Below, in pieces: positions 62,361 through 64,000 of a DNA stretch of 64,000 bases (its first letter is position 1; each line of letters opens with the position of its first letter). The DNA lies in the NCBI GenBank assembly GCA_008360975.2, contig CM039193.1, positions 16,420,501 through 16,484,500 on the forward strand, read 5' to 3'. Made by a program: the position numbers and the translations under genes. This DNA is from Lichenostomus cassidix. Its lineage: Eukaryota; Chordata; Aves; Passeriformes; Meliphagidae. The notes under the pieces are model-generated. The model ran no database searches. It was given only the letters and a program-made list of their open reading frames with translations, and was not told the DNA's origin.

Positions 62361-64000
62361 GTGGGGGGACTGCAGTCAAGCTCGCTGGCACGCAAGGTGA
62401 AGCGGACACTGCCCAGCCCACCACCTGAGGAGCCCCACGTCCCCCTGGCGAGCCCAGCTGCCTCCCAGCTCTACCTGAGCAGCCTGGCCCCCAAGGCCAC
62501 CGCGCCTGTCACCAAGGCCAGCCTGCTGAAGGAGCTGGACCGTGACCTGAGGCTGGTGGAACACGAGGCCACCAAGCTGCGGAAGAAGCAGGCAGAGCTA
62601 GACGAGGAGGAGAAGGAGATCGACGCCAAGCTGAAGTACCTGGAGCTGGGCATCACCCAACGCAAGGAGTCACTGTTGAAGGATCGGGTTGGTGGGCGGG
62701 ACCACCCCTACCTGCGCTACCCTGGGGATCGCCGCGACTACCTGTCGGACAGCGAGCTGCACAGCCTGCGCCTTGCTGCCTACGACAGCGCCGGCCTGCG
62801 CCCTGCCGGGCAGTACCCCGACTACACCGCCGCTGCCGCTGCCTCCTATGGCGCTTACCCGTACCCTGCCCCGCAGGGCCCCGCCGCCTTCCCGCCACCA
62901 CGCCTGCAGCATCCCCAGTACCCCACAGCCAGCACCTCACAGGATGGCTTGTCGGCAGCCCCACTGCCCACCTTCACCACACCCGGTGCCTTCCCGGCCC
63001 CAGGCACCACATACCCAGACCTGGGCACCCCAGCCCAGCCAGGCTTCCAGCCACAAAACCCCTACCAAGCCCCGAGCGCCTTTGCTGGGGCAGCCACCGT
63101 GCCAGCAGCACAACCCACCCTTTACCAGAGCCCAGCAGACATAGCTGGCGGGCACCAGAAACCAAGGCAGACCTCTCTGGCCGACCTGGAACAGAAGATC
63201 CCCACCAACTACGAGGTCATCGGTGCGGCCACCAGTTCCTCCGCCACGCCCGATGTCACCTTCAGCACTGCACCGGCAAGCGGTGGCTACGAGCAGTACA
63301 AGGCGCCTGAGACCCGGCCAGCCGAGAGAACCAGCACGGCACCAGGCCCCTCAGCCAGCTACTCTTCTGAGTCCCTCTACACCAGTCTGGAGCAGAATAT
63401 TCCCCGTAACTATGTGATGATTGAGGACATCAGCGAGCTCACCAAAGAGAGTCCAGCAGTGGATGGGCAGAAAGCAGAGCCAGTGGGCACAGGCACTGAC
63501 AGCCGCCACAGTAGAGAGAAGAGTGATCTAGGGGACACTGAGAGCTCCAGCCGTCCCTGTTGCTACAGCAAAGCTGAGGAGGAGTCTGAGGAGGACATCT
63601 ATGATCACCATGGCCCCGACCATCGTGGGAAGAACAGCTACTACCGGGGCACAGAAAGTAATGGCAGGGTGTCAGGAAGCTCCACCAGCTCAAGCTACTA
63701 CTACGGGGACAGCGAGTACCGGCACTCCTCACGGATGGACAAGCATGGCTCTGGCACACCACTACCGAAGCATTCATCCAAAAACCTGGCACCTGCTGTC
63801 ATCTCCTCCAAGCGCAGTAAACACAGGAAGCAGGGCATGGAGCAAAAGATCTCCAAGTTCTCCCCCATTGAAGAAGCCAAAGATGTGGAGTCAGACCTGG
63901 CCTCCTACTCAACAACCACCTCGATTGGCAGTAGCAATGTGGCCTCCAGGGCCAAGAAGCTGCAAGAGGAGATCACCTATGGCCTGAAGAAGAACGTCTA
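62361..64000 (+). CDS. BSN: BSN exon 6: CAST/ERC-binding coiled coil and C-terminal scaffold (partial, runs off the window)
   Basis: Starting at gtg 62361 in phase 0, the frame is open to the window end: 546 codons plus two bases, ending mid-codon after LKKNV. The first residues VGGLQSSSLARKVKRTLPSP join smoothly to exon 5 and match mammalian Bassoon. The third coiled coil (62514-62687, beginning KASLLKELDRDLRLVEHEA) is the region known to bind CAST/ERC proteins and anchor Bassoon in the active zone. A Pro/Tyr/Ala-rich region follows, then two related conserved blocks, SLADLEQKIPTNYEVI and SLEQNIPRNYVMIEDISELT. The basic SSKRSKHRKQGMEQKISKFS then leads to PIEEAKDVESDLASY. The stop codon lies beyond the window. 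About 480 residues should remain, judging from the mammalian protein. Confidence 0.97.
   Translation, partial: MGGLQSSSLARKVKRTLPSPPPEEPHVPLASPAASQLYLSSLAPKATAPVTKASLLKELDRDLRLVEHEATKLRKKQAELDEEEKEIDAKLKYLELGITQRKESLLKDRVGGRDHPYLRYPGDRRDYLSDSELHSLRLAAYDSAGLRPAGQYPDYTAAAAASYGAYPYPAPQGPAAFPPPRLQHPQYPTASTSQDGLSAAPLPTFTTPGAFPAPGTTYPDLGTPAQPGFQPQNPYQAPSAFAGAATVPAAQPTLYQSPADIAGGHQKPRQTSLADLEQKIPTNYEVIGAATSSSATPDVTFSTAPASGGYEQYKAPETRPAERTSTAPGPSASYSSESLYTSLEQNIPRNYVMIEDISELTKESPAVDGQKAEPVGTGTDSRHSREKSDLGDTESSSRPCCYSKAEEESEEDIYDHHGPDHRGKNSYYRGTESNGRVSGSSTSSSYYYGDSEYRHSSRMDKHGSGTPLPKHSSKNLAPAVISSKRSKHRKQGMEQKISKFSPIEEAKDVESDLASYSTTTSIGSSNVASRAKKLQEEITYGLKKNV
62514..62687 (+). other. BSN: Coiled coil 3, CAST/ERC-binding (within exon 6)
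   Basis: A 58-residue helix-favouring segment rich in Leu, Lys and Glu, with heptad-like spacing (RKKQAELDEEEKEIDAKLKY). It is nearly identical to the mammalian CAST-interaction segment, which is the most strongly conserved part of exon 6. Confidence 0.9.

Noticed and set aside
62689..63144. Open frame of 151 codons within exon 6
   Set aside because: It is out of frame with the conserved Bassoon sequence that starts at 62361 and stays open to the window end.
54964..64000. Assignment to the paralogue Piccolo (PCLO)
   Set aside because: The single 6.7 kb central exon, the exon 6 C-terminal blocks and the near-identical stretches match Bassoon. Piccolo shares only the fingers and scattered homology regions.

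Overview
This is a vertebrate window, almost certainly avian. All of its supportable coding sequence belongs to one gene on the + strand: BSN, which encodes Bassoon, the giant scaffold protein of the presynaptic active zone. The bird assignment rests on eleven recognisable CR1 retrotransposon fragments, the characteristic interspersed repeat of birds, inside large introns. The CR1 sequence variants look more like those of Neoaves than of chicken, but that is an impression and not a tested result.

Layout. The window opens in the 3' part of intron 1, so exon 1 and the start codon lie upstream. Exon numbers follow the mammalian gene. Exon 2 (1691-2090) encodes the N-terminal linker and the first half of zinc finger 1. 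Intron 2 is 23 kb. Exon 3 (25111-25941) completes zinc finger 1 and carries a Pro/Gln-rich linker and the first half of zinc finger 2. Intron 3 is 27.4 kb. Exon 4 (53386-53880) completes zinc finger 2. Intron 4 is 1.1 kb. Exon 5 (54964-61635) is the huge exon typical of BSN, 6,672 nt or 2,224 codons. Intron 5 is 725 nt. Exon 6 (62361 to beyond the window end) encodes the third coiled coil and much of the C-terminal scaffold. All visible junctions are GT-AG. The joined exons are open for 3,345 codons, against about 3,900 residues for mammalian Bassoon. The missing parts are the N-terminus, upstream, and several hundred C-terminal residues, downstream.

How the parts work together. Two double-zinc-binding Piccolo/Bassoon fingers lead into long disordered linkers. 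Next come an acidic region with a charged coiled coil, a conserved central region, a Gln/Glu/Arg-rich coiled coil and finally the CAST/ERC-binding coiled coil. Thirteen xQT motifs that resemble dynein light chain (LC8) sites, and one 14-3-3 consensus, are scattered through exon 5.

Non-coding sequence. About 54 kb is intronic. Besides CR1 fragments it contains one ancient CR1/L3-like LINE relic that appears to be interrupted by younger sequence, one isolated CpG island in intron 2, a G-quadruplex motif and a few candidate transcription factor sites. I see no second gene, tRNA, rRNA or CRISPR array. The most interesting observations are the identical placement of the two introns that split the zinc fingers, so that skipping exon 3 would build a hybrid finger, the complete absence of stops in intron 5, and the intronic CpG island.
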